DNA of 5,898 bases from Chroococcidiopsidaceae cyanobacterium CP_BM_RX_35. GTDB lineage: Bacteria > Cyanobacteriota > Cyanobacteriia > Cyanobacteriales > Chroococcidiopsidaceae. Positions 5,822 to 5,898 of this stretch are shown in pieces. Numbering within the stretch: position 1 is the stretch's first letter; each line of letters begins with the position of its first letter. Position numbers and translations under genes: made by a program. Below the pieces are notes generated by a model. That model was not told the DNA's origin, made no database searches, and saw only the letters and a list, made by a program, of their open reading frames with translations. The stretch covers positions 1-5,898 of the forward strand of contig JAFAVL010000383.1 in assembly GCA_019242465.1 (NCBI GenBank). The letters run 5' to 3'.

Positions 5822-5898
5822 TCACAGCTTGGATGTATCAGCATGCTGCTTCAGTTCATCTAAAGACACATATTCCAGAGTAGATGCGTGAGTAGCTG
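5822..5898 (-). CDS. 3' end of an unidentified gene (partial, convergent)
   Basis: On the minus strand one frame is open from the window edge to TGA at 5824-5822. It gives a 24-residue C-terminus (ATHASTLEYV then SLDELKQHADTSKL). The composition is protein-like, with an amphipathic helix at the end, but the fragment is too short to name a family. It would converge on the permease with 15 bases between stops. It may be chance, although no other frame in this strip reads through. Confidence 0.45.
   Translation of the reverse strand, partial: ATHASTLEYVSLDELKQHADTSKL

Noticed and set aside
1..5898. CRISPR array, tRNA or rRNA genes, phage or defence genes
   Set aside because: No regularly spaced direct repeats, no tRNA-like cloverleaf segments and no rRNA signatures were found; no protein matches a known defence or phage family.

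Overview
The window looks like chromosomal DNA from a cyanobacterium, probably a filamentous or Chroococcidiopsis-like type. The main clue is four copies of the HIP1 octamer GCGATCGC (43-50, 416-423, 1656-1663, 5015-5022); about 0.1 copy would be expected by chance in 5.9 kb. GC content is moderate, and the gene set (RsmG, DUF2283, a small lipoprotein, a large APC-type permease) fits. The species cannot be named from this.

Layout: (1) 1-868 holds the 3' end of an ABC transporter ATPase gene, which overlaps the start of a complete rsmG (16S rRNA m7G methyltransferase). (2) 941-2450 is a block bounded by a 75-bp imperfect inverted repeat (66/75 identical, no gaps). Inside it are an intact zinc-independent MDR quinone-oxidoreductase-like gene, the frameshifted and N-terminally truncated remnant of a small gene, and an intact DUF2283 gene coupled to that remnant by an ATGA overlap. 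The left repeat arm is the leader and start codon of the oxidoreductase gene, so the right arm is an inverted stray copy of a gene start. (3) 2701-3092 is a broken ttcA (tRNA C32 thiolation). Its N- and C-terminal parts are both recognisable, but the middle is deleted, the two parts are in different frames, and the PP-loop has lost a glycine. (4) 3287-3745 encodes a small lipoprotein of unknown function, closed by a strong intrinsic terminator at 3783-3818. (5) 3878-5806 encodes a 642-residue, about 12-TM APC-superfamily permease with a C-terminal cytosolic domain. (6) 5822-5898 is the 3' end of an unidentified gene converging from the minus strand.

The genes do not form one pathway. The two ends look like ordinary housekeeping or transport genes. 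The middle (about 0.9-3.1 kb) looks like a rearranged, decaying segment: an inverted duplication, a damaged small two-gene operon and a deletion pseudogene lie next to each other. I see no convincing new multi-gene system. The most unusual items are the inverted repeat that duplicates a gene start, the decayed partner of DUF2283, and the internally deleted ttcA.
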